A DNA stretch of 22,789 bases, from the NCBI GenBank assembly GCA_022615215.1, contig JAKEHD010000135.1, positions 1 through 22,789 of the forward strand, given 5' to 3'. Each line of letters starts with the position of its first letter. Positions within the stretch are counted from its first letter, which is position 1. Source of the stretch: Blastocatellia bacterium (GTDB taxonomy: Bacteria; Acidobacteriota; Blastocatellia; UBA7656). This document shows positions 6,302 to 13,151 of this stretch, piece by piece. Made by a program: the position numbers and the translations under genes. The notes beneath the pieces were generated by a model. It was not told where the DNA came from. It saw only the letters and a list, made by a program, of their open reading frames with translations, and ran no database searches.

Positions 6302-7874
6302 CACGGCGGCCACAGTAGCCGAGCAACATCTAAAGCCACGCGCTCACAGGCGCAGCCTCGCCGGTGTAATCGCGCCCGTAGTGGCGCTCGTATTGATAGA
6401 TTTCATTCTGGCGGCGGCGGCTTTCATGCTCTCTTACCAGTTGCGCCAGGATATGCCGGTATTTATATGGCCGCGAGGATCGCTCCTCTCCATATACATA
6501 GCGCCTGAGTTCGAACCATACCTCACCTTGCTCATCTTCGCGCCGTTTATAAAGATTTATGCGTTGCGCAGGTACGGGCTTTATCGTTTGAGAGGAGAAT
6601 TTTCGTTCTCAAGCGATTTCGTGAAAGTCTTCAAAGCGACGACCCTCGCATTCCTGGTGCTGGTTTTGTTCGGCTTTCTCTTCCGGCAGGGCGTCTCTTA
6701 CCGCGACGGCGAACTGGAGTTCCTGGACTTTTCATATTCGAGACTCGTCTTCGTCTACGACTGGCTGATGTCTCTGGCCCTGTTTGTGGCGACGAGATGG
6801 GCCGTGCGAGTCATACAGATCCTATACCGGTCGAACGAGCGCAACCTTATCCCTACGATAGTGGTCGGGTGCGGAGAGATGGCAGAAGTCTGCATAGCCG
6901 AGATGGCCGAAAAGCCGCGACTCGGGTACAAGCTGGTCGGAGTCGTGGCCGGGCACGCGAGCGAAGACACCTCCTCCATGCAAGGGTACAAGGTGAGACT
7001 GCTCGGCAGGTTCGACGACCTGCCGGAACTGGTCAAGAGGTACGCAATAGAAGAGGTGCTCATAACGACCACTCGCATCAATCCCAGAAAGATGTTCGAG
7101 GTGTTGATGGAATGCGGGCGCGACCACTACATAAAATACAGGGTCGTGCCCAATCTGTTCGATTGTTTGCCCGGAAAGACCGAAATCGCCACAATCGGCA
7201 GCCTGCCTATGATAAAGCTTTTCGAGGAGCCTCTTCGCGGACCTCAAAGAGTTTTGAAACGCGGCCTGGATACGATTGTCGCCGTGTTGCTTCTGCTTTT
7301 GAGTTGGCCTCTATGGATAGTGCTGGCCGTATTGATAAAACTCGAATCGAAAGGGCCGGTATTTCTCAGGCAGGAGCGAGTGGGAATGGACGGCAAGATG
7401 TTTTTGATGTTCAAGTTCCGCTCGATGAGGGATGGGATCGATGATGAGGCGCATCGCGAATTGATGAAGCGAATGATAAACGGAGAAGACACGAATCAGG
7501 GGACGAGCGACCGGCCCATATACGGCAAGGTCAAAGACGATCCGAGGTTGACCCGGATCGGAAGCTGGATGAGGCGTTACTCGATTGATGAACTGCCGCA
7601 GGTGCTGAATGTTTTAATTGGACAGATGAGCATGGTGGGTCCGCGTCCCCCTATACCTTACGAGGTGCGCCAATACAAGGACTGGCACAGGGCGAGATTT
7701 CACGTCAAACCCGGCATAACCGGACTCTGGCAGGTGAGCGGAAGAAACCGCTTGCATTTCGAAGAGATGGTCCGGCTCGATGTCTTTTACATAGAGAACT
7801 GGTCTCCCTGGCTCGACATCAAAATAATGCTCAAAACATTGCCCGTCATGCTGAGGGGCGATAACACATCCTGA
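6294..7874 (+). CDS. Polyprenyl-phosphate hexose-1-phosphate transferase (WbaP-like)
   Basis: 526 residues, the usual length for this family. The order is: two to five membrane segments in residues 22-175, a Rossmann CoA-binding-like domain starting at PTIVVGCGEMAEV (187-199), one membrane helix (about 326-348), then the bacterial sugar transferase domain (350-526) with FLRQERVGMDG (357-367), MFKFRSM (372-378), the conserved DELPQ (432-436, Asp-Glu pair expected to be catalytic), GPRPP (449-453) and KPGITGLWQVSGR (472-484). Such enzymes move a sugar phosphate from a nucleotide sugar to undecaprenyl phosphate at the inner membrane, the first step in exopolysaccharide or O-antigen assembly. The start overlaps the end of the previous gene by 8 nt. 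No other transferase or flippase genes follow, so the rest of the pathway is elsewhere. Confidence 0.93.
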   Translation: MSDTAATVAEQHLKPRAHRRSLAGVIAPVVALVLIDFILAAAAFMLSYQLRQDMPVFIWPRGSLLSIYIAPEFEPYLTLLIFAPFIKIYALRRYGLYRLRGEFSFSSDFVKVFKATTLAFLVLVLFGFLFRQGVSYRDGELEFLDFSYSRLVFVYDWLMSLALFVATRWAVRVIQILYRSNERNLIPTIVVGCGEMAEVCIAEMAEKPRLGYKLVGVVAGHASEDTSSMQGYKVRLLGRFDDLPELVKRYAIEEVLITTTRINPRKMFEVLMECGRDHYIKYRVVPNLFDCLPGKTEIATIGSLPMIKLFEEPLRGPQRVLKRGLDTIVAVLLLLLSWPLWIVLAVLIKLESKGPVFLRQERVGMDGKMFLMFKFRSMRDGIDDEAHRELMKRMINGEDTNQGTSDRPIYGKVKDDPRLTRIGSWMRRYSIDELPQVLNVLIGQMSMVGPRPPIPYEVRQYKDWHRARFHVKPGITGLWQVSGRNRLHFEEMVRLDVFYIENWSPWLDIKIMLKTLPVMLRGDNTS

Positions 7875-8005
7875 TGAATCATCGCGCCGTTGTTAAAGAT
7901 GCTCTCTCAAACCAACCCATCGCCGGTGACTTCTGATGATATGACCCGGCGGATGCTACCCTTTCAATCGCAAATCCAAAGACTGTTTCGAATTTTGAAT
8001 GTGGC

Positions 8006-8034
8006 TTGACAATAAAAATGGCTTTTCGTATCCT
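8006..8034 (+). promoter_or_regulatory. Sigma-70-type promoter for the rplM operon
   Basis: A perfect -35 TTGACA (8006-8011), a 17-bp spacer and -10 TATCCT (8029-8034). Transcription would start near 8041, leaving a leader of about 35 nt before the rplM start. This is the best promoter in the window and sits where the strongly expressed ribosomal operon needs one. Confidence 0.75.
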
Positions 8035-8075
8035 TCTTGTTCGTCTTCTCAACGATATATTTGGAGATTCGTATC

Positions 8076-8510
8076 ATGCAGACATTCGTACCGAGCGGAA
8101 AAGACCTCGAACAGGGCCGCAAGTGGTATTTGATAGACGCCAGCGGAAAGACCGTAGGCCGCCTCGCCACACAGGCGGCCCGCATCTTGATGGGGAAGAA
8201 CAAACCGACCTATACGCCGTTTCTCGACCTCGGAGACCATGTGGTAGTAATCAATGCGGAAAAGGTCGTCTTCACGGGCAACAAATTGAAGGATAAACTT
8301 TATCGTCACCACACGGGCTATCCGGGCGGATTGAAAGAGATCAGCGCCCAGAAACAGATGGACCGGCACCCTGAGCGCATACTGGAATCGGCCATTCGCG
8401 GCATGCTGCCCAAGACGAAGCTAGGGCGCAAGATGGGCAAAAAGCTCAAGGTCTATGCCGGCTCGGATCACCCGCATCAGGCGCAACAGCCCGAACAGCT
8501 TGAGTTATGA
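8076..8510 (+). CDS. rplM: 50S ribosomal protein L13
   Basis: 144 residues, the standard length. Family blocks are clear: WYLIDASGKTVGRLAT (17-32), GDHVVVINAEKV (about 53-64), a Tyr/His-rich YRHHTGYPGG, and the C-terminal signature HPHQAQQPEQLEL. L13 binds 23S rRNA early in 50S assembly. The start at 8076 has GGAG 9 nt upstream and matches the family N-terminus; an upstream in-frame ATG at 8037 lies before the predicted transcription start and is not used. First gene of rplM-rpsI-rpsB-tsf. Confidence 0.97.
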   Translation: MQTFVPSGKDLEQGRKWYLIDASGKTVGRLATQAARILMGKNKPTYTPFLDLGDHVVVINAEKVVFTGNKLKDKLYRHHTGYPGGLKEISAQKQMDRHPERILESAIRGMLPKTKLGRKMGKKLKVYAGSDHPHQAQQPEQLEL

Positions 8511-8532
8511 TGAGTAACGAAGCAAGTTTCAA

Positions 8533-8571
8533 GCCCGGCTCCGAGAGGCGCAGATCGTCTCGAAGCCGGGC
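8533..8571 (+). other. Strong RNA hairpin between rplM and rpsI
   Basis: Arms 8533-8546 and 8558-8571 pair over 14 bp with a single C-A mismatch around an 11-nt loop. The stem is very GC-rich. There is no T-run after it, so it should not act as an intrinsic terminator; it may protect mRNA ends or tune rpsI translation, whose ribosome site begins 13 nt later. Confidence 0.75.
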
Positions 8572-8597
8572 CGTATGATTTGTAAGGAGACCTTATA

Positions 8598-8993
8598 GTG
8601 GCAGAAACCATTCAGAATTACGGGACGGGTCGGCGCAAGAGCGCGACCGCACGGGTCTTTATAAAGCCCGGCTCCGGCGAGATAGTCGTCAACAAGCGCA
8701 AGCTTGAGGATTACTTCCAGAACGAGACGCATCGCATGGTGATACGCCAGCCGCTTCACCTGACCGATTCTGTCGGCAAGTACGACATACTGGTCAATGT
8801 CCAGGGCGGCGGGCCTGCGGGACAGGCGGGCGCAGTGCGGCACGGACTCACTCGCGCGCTCATAGAACTCAATCCCGAATTTCGCACACGCTTGAAGAAA
8901 GCCGGTTTCGTGACGCGCGACCCGCGCGTGAAAGAGCGCAAGAAGTACGGACAGAAGGGCGCGCGCGCACGGTTCCAGTTCTCCAAGCGATAA
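8598..8993 (+). CDS. rpsI: 30S ribosomal protein S9
   Basis: 131 residues, standard size. Family blocks include YGTGRRKSATARVF (8-21), VQGGGPAGQAGAVRHG (68-83), and the C-terminal RKKYGQKGARARFQFSKR, whose Lys-Arg tail reaches the ribosomal P site. The start is GTG at 8598, set by AAGGAGA 7 nt upstream. It follows rplM as in most bacteria. Confidence 0.97.
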   Translation: MAETIQNYGTGRRKSATARVFIKPGSGEIVVNKRKLEDYFQNETHRMVIRQPLHLTDSVGKYDILVNVQGGGPAGQAGAVRHGLTRALIELNPEFRTRLKKAGFVTRDPRVKERKKYGQKGARARFQFSKR

Positions 8994-9017
8994 TCGCAAG
9001 AGAGAGTTAATCCATTG

Positions 9018-9095
9018 CCGGTCCTCGCGATTGGTTGTTCCATGTAAAGATGGAGCGCGGGCCGGTGAGTACATAAACCAATTCAACTTAGGAGG
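9018..9095 (+). promoter_or_regulatory. Structured leader of rpsB with a possible pseudoknot
   Basis: Arm CCGGTCC...CGCG (9018-9029) pairs with CGCGGGCCGG (9056-9065) with one G-U and a 2-nt bulge. Inside is a second hairpin, TCCAT/ATGGA (9039-9043 with 9050-9054). The loop segment ATTGGTT (9030-9036) is perfectly complementary to AACCAAT (9076-9082) downstream of the first stem, so a pseudoknot could form just before the ribosome site AGGAGG (9090-9095). Translational feedback on rpsB by S2 through its 5' UTR is known in E. coli; a similar role here is inference. Confidence 0.5.
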
Positions 9096-9100
9096 AACGA

Positions 9101-10123
9101 TTGGCTACGGTAACTATGAAAGAACTGCTTGAAGCCGGTGTCCACTTCGGGCATCAGGTCAGGCGGTGGAATCCGAAGATGAAGGAGTACATCTTCGGCG
9201 AGCGAAACGGAATTTACATAATCGATCTTCAGAAGACCCAGCGCCTCTTCAAGGACGCGGTCAAGTTCGTGACCCATCAGGCCATGGAGGGCAAGAGCTT
9301 CCTCTTCGTCGGCACGAAGCGACAGGCCCAGGACGCCGTAGAAGAAGAGGCCAAGCGTTGCAACCAGTTCTATGTCAACCATCGATGGCTCGGCGGATTG
9401 CTCACGAATTTTCAAACGGTCCAGAAATCCATCCAGCGCATGAAAGAGATAGAATCCATGCGCACGGACGGACGCTTCGACGCTCTGACCAAAAAGGAAC
9501 GATTGAAGCTCGACCGCGAGCACGCATCGCTTGAAAAAAATCTGGCCGGGATAAGAGACATGCGGAGACTCCCGGACGTTATCTTCATAATCGATTCCAA
9601 CAAGGAAGAGATCGCCGTCCGCGAGGCAAACAAACTCGGCATCCCGACCGTCGCCATAGTCGACACGAATTGCAACCCCGACGGGATCGACTACATCGTG
9701 CCGGGCAACGACGACGCCCTGCGCGCCGTCCGACTGTTTGCCGCAAAGATGGCCGATTCCATAATCGAAGGTCAGCAGATAGTCAAAGAAGGCGGGACGG
9801 ATATGCCCGATACGGCCGAGGTCGAAGAGGCATCAGGCGAACAGTCTCCGTCTGAAACGCCCCGCGGCGAGCGCAAAGGAAGACGCAGCCGCCGCGGCCG
9901 CACGACTTATGTGCCGCCCGGCGCTCCCCCCGTGCCGGAGGTCGCTGTTGAGCGCGCGCCCGGCGACAAGAGGGAATCTCGCGGGGCGCGGCCCGCAAGG
10001 CCCGAGCGCGCGCCCGCTGAAGCCAGCCCCGCCACTCACGCGGCAGCGGCTTCGGATGAGGGATCGGGAGCGACGGACGCTCAAGCGGCGTCCGCTCAAA
10101 AACCCGCAGATGAAGCTGAATAA
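9101..10123 (+). CDS. rpsB: 30S ribosomal protein S2 with a long C-terminal extension
   Basis: 340 residues, against about 230-260 for a typical S2. Residues 1-230 are canonical: LLEAGVHFGHQVRRWNPKM (9-27), NHRWLGGLLTNFQT (93-106), PDVIFIIDSNKEE (158-170), CNPDGIDYIVPGNDDA (191-206). S2 is needed for late 30S assembly and sits near the mRNA exit. The start is TTG at 9101 with AGGAGG 5 nt upstream. Residues 231-340 are an added low-complexity tail rich in Ala, Pro, Glu and Arg, with an acidic part, a basic patch (GERKGRRSRRGR, 256-267) and a terminal Ala/Ser/Glu-rich part. No frameshift is seen; the tail belongs to the same frame. Third gene of the operon, 107 nt after rpsI. Confidence 0.96.
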   Translation: MATVTMKELLEAGVHFGHQVRRWNPKMKEYIFGERNGIYIIDLQKTQRLFKDAVKFVTHQAMEGKSFLFVGTKRQAQDAVEEEAKRCNQFYVNHRWLGGLLTNFQTVQKSIQRMKEIESMRTDGRFDALTKKERLKLDREHASLEKNLAGIRDMRRLPDVIFIIDSNKEEIAVREANKLGIPTVAIVDTNCNPDGIDYIVPGNDDALRAVRLFAAKMADSIIEGQQIVKEGGTDMPDTAEVEEASGEQSPSETPRGERKGRRSRRGRTTYVPPGAPPVPEVAVERAPGDKRESRGARPARPERAPAEASPATHAAAASDEGSGATDAQAASAQKPADEAE

Positions 10124-10176
10124 GTACCCCGACCGTGAGCGAGGGAGTTTCAGTACCCCGACCTTGAGCGAGGGGG
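10123..10176. repeat. Two 25-bp direct repeats in the rpsB-tsf gap
   Basis: Copies at 10123-10147 and 10152-10176 share 23 of 25 bases, beginning AGTACCCCGACC and ending in a TGAGCGAGGG core. They begin in the last base of the rpsB stop codon. Closely similar strings recall dispersed intergenic repeats in some Acidobacteriota and Chloroflexota genomes, but that memory was not checked. Confidence 0.85.
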
Positions 10177-10255
10177 ATCGAATAAGCTATGAACGGTGGA
10201 TCGGGTCTTATGAGATTTCAGCCGTCCCCGATTCACCGAACAGGTATTGATCGGG

Positions 10256-10284
10256 GCGCGGCTCCGTTTGCGAGAGGGCCGCGC
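10256..10284 (+). other. Hairpin upstream of tsf
   Basis: GCGCGGC (10256-10262) pairs with GCCGCGC (10278-10284); an inner T-G and an outer G-T pair can extend it. It ends 16 nt before the tsf ribosome site GGGAG (10301-10305). No T-run follows, so it is not an intrinsic terminator. Confidence 0.55.
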
Positions 10285-10316
10285 TTATGTATATTCAAAA
10301 GGGAGAAGCTGTAATA

Positions 10317-10991
10317 ATGGCGAATGGAATATCACCAGCGGCGATAAGAGCGCTGAGAGAAAAGACTGGCGCAGGGATACTCGATTGCAAAGCGGCCCTG
10401 ACGGAAGCGGGCGGCGATGAAGAGAAAGCCATAGAGGTGTTGCGCAAAAAAGGGCAGGCGACCGCGACCAAGAAGGCGGGACGGGTTGCGGCCGAGGGCC
10501 TCGTCGATTCTTACATTCACGCGGGCGGAAAGATAGGCGTGCTCGTAGAGGTCAATTGCGAGACCGATTTCGTGGCTCGCGGCGAAGAGTTCCGCACATT
10601 CGTACACGACCTGGCCATGCATATAACGGCCGCCGAGCCTCGCTACGGGACCAAAGAGGAGGTGCCCGCTGACGTTATAGAAAAGGAGCGTGAGATTGCG
10701 CTCGAACAGGCGCGCTCAGACCCCAAGAACGCGAATAAGCCGGAGCAGGTGCTCGAAAAGATCGTCGAAGGAAGGATAGCGAAGTTCTATCAGGAGACCT
10801 GCCTTATGGAGCAGGCTTATGTGAAAGACCAGAACATCACGGTAGGCGACCTCGTGCGCCAGATGATTGCCAAGACCGGCGAGAACGTCAAGGTGCGTCG
10901 CTTCACACGCTTCAAGATGGGCGAAGGGCTGGAAAAGAGGTCTTCCGATCTAGGAGCCGAGGTCAAAGAATTACTCGGCGGCGGCGAATAG
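10317..10991 (+). CDS. tsf: Translation elongation factor Ts
   Basis: 224 residues, shorter than the E. coli protein (about 280) but within the range of single-core forms. The N-terminal UBA-like part carries IRALREKTGAGILDCKAAL (10-28). The core holds VNCETDFVARGEEF (79-92), whose TDFVA segment contacts EF-Tu and displaces the magnesium ion during GDP exchange. The start at 10317 fits the family N-terminus; an in-frame ATG at 10287 would add ten atypical residues. Separated from rpsB by 193 nt with repeats and a hairpin, and followed directly by a strong terminator. Confidence 0.96.
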   Translation: MANGISPAAIRALREKTGAGILDCKAALTEAGGDEEKAIEVLRKKGQATATKKAGRVAAEGLVDSYIHAGGKIGVLVEVNCETDFVARGEEFRTFVHDLAMHITAAEPRYGTKEEVPADVIEKEREIALEQARSDPKNANKPEQVLEKIVEGRIAKFYQETCLMEQAYVKDQNITVGDLVRQMIAKTGENVKVRRFTRFKMGEGLEKRSSDLGAEVKELLGGGE

Positions 10992-11005
10992 CTGTCTGTA
11001 AAAAA

Positions 11006-11029
11006 GCCTCTCTTGCGAGAGGCTTTTTT
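11006..11029 (+). terminator. Intrinsic terminator after tsf
   Basis: Perfect 7-bp stem GCCTCTC/GAGAGGC around a TTGC loop, followed by six T and preceded by six A, 14 nt after the tsf stop. The A-run makes it likely to work in both directions. It closes the rplM-rpsI-rpsB-tsf unit and separates it from the inserted genes. Confidence 0.93.
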
Positions 11030-11052
11030 AATGCCTGATTGCGTTTGTTTGA

Positions 11053-11097
11053 TGCAACGGGTCAGGCTGTTGCACCTGAGACCAGTCAGGCTATAAA
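11053..11097 (+). promoter_or_regulatory. Candidate promoter and operator of the Nudix gene pair
   Basis: TTGCAC (11070-11075), 16-bp spacer, TATAAA (11092-11097), 25 nt before the start codon of the Nudix gene. An inverted repeat TGCAAC-N10-GTTGCA (11053-11074) overlaps the -35 box, and the 8-mer GTCAGGCT occurs twice (11061-11068, 11085-11092), inside the inverted repeat and next to the -10. This is a layout expected for a regulated promoter; it is inferred from sequence only. Confidence 0.5.
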
Positions 11098-11122
11098 ACA
11101 TGACATGTGTGGAGAAAGAAAC

Positions 11123-11710
11123 TTGGAAAACAACATGCGTTCAGATGACACATACTTGGGAGATGCTTCTAAAGGCGAACTTCAAATCATTCGTGAAGTA
11201 CCCGTTTATGAAAACCAATATGGAGCATTATACGATGATGAGGTCTTGTTCCCTTCGGGAGCATCAGGGCGGTATATAAGGTATGAATGGGCTGCCCCCT
11301 ATTCAATCGGCATTCTTCCGGTTATGAAAGATGGCAGGTTAGTCCTCATTCGAAGTTTCCGGCATGCCTTGCGTAACTGGTTTATCGAAATACCTAAAGG
11401 ATTCGGAAGTTCGGAAGCAACCCCCGAAGACAGTGCGCGAGAGGAATTGATTCAGGAAACGGGATTATCATGTGCCAATTTGCGAAGAATGAGAGAGGTC
11501 GTCAATGATCCGGGATTCATTGCTAATAGAATGATCATATTCATTGCTGAGGACTGTGAATGCTCACAACTGCCCAAACCGGAACCCTATGAAGCCATCG
11601 AATCATCCAAAGCATACTCGATTGATGAAATACGACGAATGATTGAGAATGGAGATATACAAGATAGCGTGACTTTGTTGGTTCTGCTCGATTATTTGAA
11701 TAATCGATGA
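11123..11710 (+). CDS. Nudix hydrolase with a degenerate Nudix box
   Basis: 195 residues from TTG at 11123 (GGAG 8 nt upstream); ATG at 11135 is an alternative. The fold matches ADP-ribose pyrophosphatase-like Nudix enzymes: SIGILPVMKDGRLVLIRSFRH (61-81), then EIPKGFG, then the Nudix box at 93-115 ending EELIQETGL. These enzymes hydrolyse nucleoside diphosphates linked to another group. Against the consensus G-x5-E-x7-REU-x-EE-x-GU, position 7 is Ala (Glu is one earlier), position 15 is Glu instead of Arg, and position 19 is Gln instead of Glu; two of the metal-binding Glu are kept (E108, E112). Activity may therefore be changed. It is followed after 10 nt by the gene at 11721, so they form an operon. 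Both are AT-richer than the flanking translation genes. Confidence 0.85.
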   Translation: MENNMRSDDTYLGDASKGELQIIREVPVYENQYGALYDDEVLFPSGASGRYIRYEWAAPYSIGILPVMKDGRLVLIRSFRHALRNWFIEIPKGFGSSEATPEDSAREELIQETGLSCANLRRMREVVNDPGFIANRMIIFIAEDCECSQLPKPEPYEAIESSKAYSIDEIRRMIENGDIQDSVTLLVLLDYLNNR

Positions 11711-11720
11711 GGAAATCGCA

Positions 11721-13055
11721 ATGAGCAAACCGCCCAAAGCTAATTCTCTGATTTTACAGGCAGACCCAAGAAAGCTATATATTTTGGAAGCTGACATTCA
11801 TAGATATCCTCGACCTCTAACGACGGTCGAGCTTAGACAACAACTTTTCTTTATGCTCTTGTTTTGGGATAGCATAGTTATTTCCGACTCTACGTTCAAC
11901 AATAATAGAAATCTCAGACCTCTGCTCGCCCCCAATATCGAGAAGCCCGCCCGCAATATCAGGGTTCTTGCAGACTTCGAACACTTATTGAAAAAAGGTT
12001 ATTTAAGGCCCGCAATGCGCAACGACCTCAAAGGTTTCATACAGCTTCGCGATGAGCACAGTAGCCCTAAGCCGGTAACTGATCTACCCAGTTTCGAATA
12101 CTCTTACATACTCGACCAATGGTCTCCAAAAAAATTTCGTGAAAGGTGGGAGCGAGAGGATGTCGAAGCTTGTTTCAAAGCAAACCTGATCAAAATTTTT
12201 TCAGTAAAAAATCCCTGGCGCGATCACCGAATTCCGAAGGCGGCGAGCCAGGCCATCCTCAGTTTTATTTTGAGTAAGGGTGATGATCCGATCTATTATC
12301 GGGAATTGCGCCATTTGATGAATAACCCCGGCAGGTATAAGGCTCTAAAATCAATAACCGGCTATGACACTGCTATCAGTAAATACTACAAGAGGATTGA
12401 CAAATTGATTTCGGAGGCCTACCGATATAATGTTCCTACTGTTCTGGCAATTGAAAGTGAAGCAACCCAAAGAACACTTCCCTGGTGGGTATCACTAGGA
12501 AGACAGCCGGAAAGCAGCGCCTCCAAACGTCTTGAGACCCTTAAAGACAAACCTCTTAGACCGACATGGATATTCGATAGAGAGGTTATCGGGGAGATCC
12601 CTTCTCAAGCATTGGATGACGTTCGAACATGGTCCAGTTTCAAGGAATTTATGTCTCTGTTGAAAACAGCGGATAATTTGAATTTCTCTATACAAATGTC
12701 TCAGGAGTTAAGTGATATATGGGAGGCATATACTGCACAACTTGAGAAACACCTGAGAGGAGAACTTAGGCTTTCGGTTCAGCAAGAGGCACAACATAGA
12801 ATCAAGAAGACAGGGGGATCGTTCGTTACAAACAATATCGTGCTTCCGGGGATCGTGACAGCTATATGTTTCTTCCTGCACCCGTTATTTGGAATAACGA
12901 GTTTTGCGTTAGGCGTTGTAACAGGCTGGAAGGGATACAGGGATTACAAGAGCGATATGGCTCGTATGAGTTCCTTATCGAGATTGATGGGAGTGCCTGT
13001 GATCGAGAAAGACTTGATTGCGAAAGGCTATTTTGAAAGAGGCGAAAAAAACTGA
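11721..13055 (+). CDS. Unrecognised protein with a C-terminal hydrophobic hairpin
   Basis: 444 residues; GAGG 8 nt before the ATG. Residues 1-370 look soluble and helical, with FFMLLFWDSIVISDSTFNN near residue 50 and many charged helices. Residues 371-405 contain two short hydrophobic segments (IVLPGIVTAICFFLHPLFG and ITSFALGVVTG) that could form a membrane hairpin, followed by a basic 39-residue tail. There is no signal peptide. I do not recognise a family. It lies 10 nt behind the Nudix gene and is visibly AT-richer than tsf and pyrH, so the two probably arrived together. A cytosolic part joined to a 2TM anchor fits an effector or sensor at the membrane, but this is inference. Confidence 0.75.
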   Translation: MSKPPKANSLILQADPRKLYILEADIHRYPRPLTTVELRQQLFFMLLFWDSIVISDSTFNNNRNLRPLLAPNIEKPARNIRVLADFEHLLKKGYLRPAMRNDLKGFIQLRDEHSSPKPVTDLPSFEYSYILDQWSPKKFRERWEREDVEACFKANLIKIFSVKNPWRDHRIPKAASQAILSFILSKGDDPIYYRELRHLMNNPGRYKALKSITGYDTAISKYYKRIDKLISEAYRYNVPTVLAIESEATQRTLPWWVSLGRQPESSASKRLETLKDKPLRPTWIFDREVIGEIPSQALDDVRTWSSFKEFMSLLKTADNLNFSIQMSQELSDIWEAYTAQLEKHLRGELRLSVQQEAQHRIKKTGGSFVTNNIVLPGIVTAICFFLHPLFGITSFALGVVTGWKGYRDYKSDMARMSSLSRLMGVPVIEKDLIAKGYFERGEKN

Positions 13056-13151
13056 CGATCCTGTAAGCCTGGAGGAGTGATTTCAGCCGTCCGACTCTCG
13101 TCGCATCATAGACGCGGACCATGCAGCACGATGATACAGAGCGAATTCGAG

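Noticed and set aside
7921..7951. CGCCGG/CCGGCG hairpin as terminator of the sugar transferase gene
   Set aside because: The stem is only 6 bp, the loop is 19 nt, and no T-run follows.
10214..13092. 14-bp string GATTTCAGCCGTCC shared by the rpsB-tsf gap and the region before pyrH, as possible insertion-boundary repeats
   Set aside because: About one 14-mer match is expected by chance in a window of this size, and the match does not extend.
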